Assembly: GCF_006540305.1 (NCBI RefSeq)
Contig: NZ_BJOR01000001.1
Location: 4,712,001-4,776,000 of the forward strand
Direction: 5' to 3'
Source: Streptomyces sp. 6-11-2
Lineage (GTDB): Bacteria > Actinomycetota > Actinomycetes > Streptomycetales > Streptomycetaceae
Length of the DNA stretch: 64,000 bases
Shown: in pieces, positions 62,597 to 64,000 of the stretch
Position numbering within the stretch: the stretch's first letter is position 1
How the letters are laid out: each line of letters opens with the position of its first letter
Notes under the pieces: model-generated
Seen by the model: only the letters and a program-made list of their open reading frames with translations
What the model was told of the DNA's origin: nothing
The model's database searches: none
Made by a program: the position numbers and the translations under genes

Positions 62597-64000
62597 ATGT
62601 TATTCCGTGGCCGCTCACTGAGCCGCCGTATGCCCGGACGGGCGGTCGCCGTGACGGTGTTCGGGCTTTCGCTCGCACTGTCCGCGTCGTCGGTCCAGGC
62701 AGTGGCGTTCGACGACGGCAACCGGGGCCGCACCAGCCGCCCCGGTGTCCAGGACGACGGGGACCCCGTCAAGGGATTCGCCGCCAAGTCCAAGCCCCGC
62801 CCCACCGATCCGGCGCGCGCGGCCGCGGTCAAGGGGCTCGACAGGGCGGTGTGGCCCCGGCAGGGCGGCGCCGAGGTGAGGCTGGGGGCGACCGCGGAAG
62901 CGGGCGGCCTGCCGGTCACGGTCCGCGAGACCGGAACCCCCGGCGGTGGCAAGGCCGGGCCCGCCGCCCGCGCCCAGGACACCGGGGCACCGGGTACGGT
63001 GCGCGTCGACGTCCTCGACCCGAGGCGGGCGGCGAAGCTCGGCGCCGGCGCGCTGCTCGGAGTGCGGCGCGCCGACGGCACCGGCCGGGCAGCCAAGGTC
63101 CGCCTGACCGTCGACTACTCGAAGTTCGCCGAGGGCTTCGGCGGCTCCTACGCCTCCCGCCTGCAACTCGTCCAGCTGCCGGCCTGCGCGGCGGTCGCCA
63201 CCCCCGGCAGCGAGGACTGTCCCGAGCAGCCCGAGGTGCTGCCCACGGTGAACGACGTGCGGACCGGTACCGTCTCCGCCGACGTGACCGCCGCCCCGGC
63301 CCCCGCCGAGGGCGTCCCCACCATGGCGGCCACGGCGACCTCCCTGGTGGCGGTCGCGGCGGGACCCTCCGGCGCGCAGGGCACATACAGGGCCACCGCC
63401 CTTTCCCCGTCGGCCAGTTGGAACGTGTCCACTTCCTCGGGCGCCTTCAACTGGAACTACCCGCTGCGCACGGTCCCGACCCCGGGCGGCCTGGTCCCCA
63501 CCGTGGGCCTCGGCTACTCCTCCCAGTCGGCGGACGGACGCACCTCGGCCACCAACAACCAGGGCTCCTGGGTCGGCGAGGGCTTCTCGTACGACCCCGG
63601 CTACATCGAGCGCCGTTACAAGCCGTGTTCCGACGACGGACACAGCAACTCCGGTGAGCAGTGCTGGGCGTTCGACAACGCCACGATCATGCTCAACGGC
63701 ATGTCCGGCGAGCTGGTCAAGGACGACACCACGGGTGACTGGCACCTGTCGGCCGACGACGGCACGAAGGTCGAGAAGCTGACCGGCGCCACCAACGGCG
63801 ACGAGGGCGGCTCGGGCGACAAGGGCGAGCACTGGAAGGTCACCACACCCGAGGGCACCGAGTATTACTTCGGCCTGAACCGTCTGCCGGGCTGGGCCGC
63901 CGGAAACGAGGAGACCAACTCCGTCTGGACGGCACCGGTCTTCGGCGACGACTCCGGTGAGCCCTGCTACAACGCGACCTTCGCGAGCGCTCACTGCCAG
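62597..64000 (+). CDS. RHS/YD-repeat polymorphic-toxin-like protein, N-terminal part
   Basis: The frame is open from ATG 62597 to the end of the window, 468 codons, with GGGAG upstream. A signal peptide (RAVAVTVFGLSLALSASSVQ) precedes AVAFDD. Residues 250-460 match the N-terminal module of large Streptomyces RHS proteins: SASWNVSTSSGAFNWNYPL, VGLGYSSQSADGRTSATNNQ, GEGFSYDPGYIERRYKPCSDD, DGTKVEKLTGATNG and TEYYFGLNRLPGWA. Such proteins are usually 1500-2500 residues, have YD repeats that form a cocoon and end in a variable toxin. The toxin and immunity gene would be downstream of this window. Confidence 0.88.
   Translation, partial: MLFRGRSLSRRMPGRAVAVTVFGLSLALSASSVQAVAFDDGNRGRTSRPGVQDDGDPVKGFAAKSKPRPTDPARAAAVKGLDRAVWPRQGGAEVRLGATAEAGGLPVTVRETGTPGGGKAGPAARAQDTGAPGTVRVDVLDPRRAAKLGAGALLGVRRADGTGRAAKVRLTVDYSKFAEGFGGSYASRLQLVQLPACAAVATPGSEDCPEQPEVLPTVNDVRTGTVSADVTAAPAPAEGVPTMAATATSLVAVAAGPSGAQGTYRATALSPSASWNVSTSSGAFNWNYPLRTVPTPGGLVPTVGLGYSSQSADGRTSATNNQGSWVGEGFSYDPGYIERRYKPCSDDGHSNSGEQCWAFDNATIMLNGMSGELVKDDTTGDWHLSADDGTKVEKLTGATNGDEGGSGDKGEHWKVTTPEGTEYYFGLNRLPGWAAGNEETNSVWTAPVFGDDSGEPCYNATFASAHCQ

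Overview
The window is a high-GC actinobacterial chromosome segment, almost certainly Streptomyces. The signs are GC-rich third codon positions, many GTG and some TTG starts, paired clpP1/clpP2, an mre-pbp2-rodA wall cluster, and proteins typical of the genus. Its backbone follows the gene order known from Mycobacterium tuberculosis Rv2466c to Rv2444c: mycothiol-linked DsbA protein, rpiB, nei, tig, clpP1, clpP2, clpX, valS, folC, DUF4233, ndk, rne. Streptomyces-type genes are set between these.

Layout. 1-11.4 kb: a 5'-truncated Rv2466c-like DsbA protein, a small Cys-rich protein, two amino-acid permeases flanking bioY, rpiB, nei, an Eis-like acetyltransferase, a SpoIIE-type phosphatase, an HD hydrolase and a membrane acyltransferase. 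11.8-17.1 kb: a small membrane protein, tRNA-Gly(TCC), tRNA-Pro(TGG) and the proteostasis block tig-clpP1-clpP2-clpX, with a probable ClgR operator before clpP1. 17.2-23.5 kb: a Pro/Gln-rich membrane protein, valS, folC, DUF4233 and ndk. 23.8-30.2 kb: mreB-mreC-mreD-pbp2-rodA for lateral-wall and spore-wall synthesis. 30.3-33.9 kb: a CYTH-CHAD protein and a B12-binding radical SAM protein.

At 33.8-38.4 kb a cassette of about 4.5 kb lies between two 83-bp direct repeats, one of which is the 3' end of the radical SAM gene. It carries a GAP-family membrane protein and an operon of an unknown protein, a DyP peroxidase and a catalase-like hemoprotein, but no recombinase. The backbone then resumes with a small secreted protein, a protein built from WVLTP-type repeats, the radical SAM-linked DUF2344 protein (probable CTG start) and a very long RNase E/G.

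Downstream of rne the expected rplU-rpmA-obg genes are absent. From 45.9 to 48.2 kb there is a graveyard: an IS481-type transposase remnant, a fragment of a UDP-sugar dehydrogenase on the opposite strand, a probable IS5-type remnant and one small secreted protein. From 48.2 to 55.9 kb is a sugar-nucleotide and glycosyltransferase cluster whose aminotransferase, Gfo/Idh oxidoreductase, UDP-sugar 6-dehydrogenase and hexapeptide acetyltransferase together match the logic of WbpE/B/A/D (diacetamido-uronic acid synthesis). From 56.1 kb to the end are secreted surface proteins: an FG-GAP protein, its decayed paralogue, a LamG protein and the N-terminal part of an RHS/YD-repeat polymorphic-toxin-like protein that runs off the window. 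The second half from 45.9 kb on looks like an accessory region inserted into an otherwise conserved backbone.
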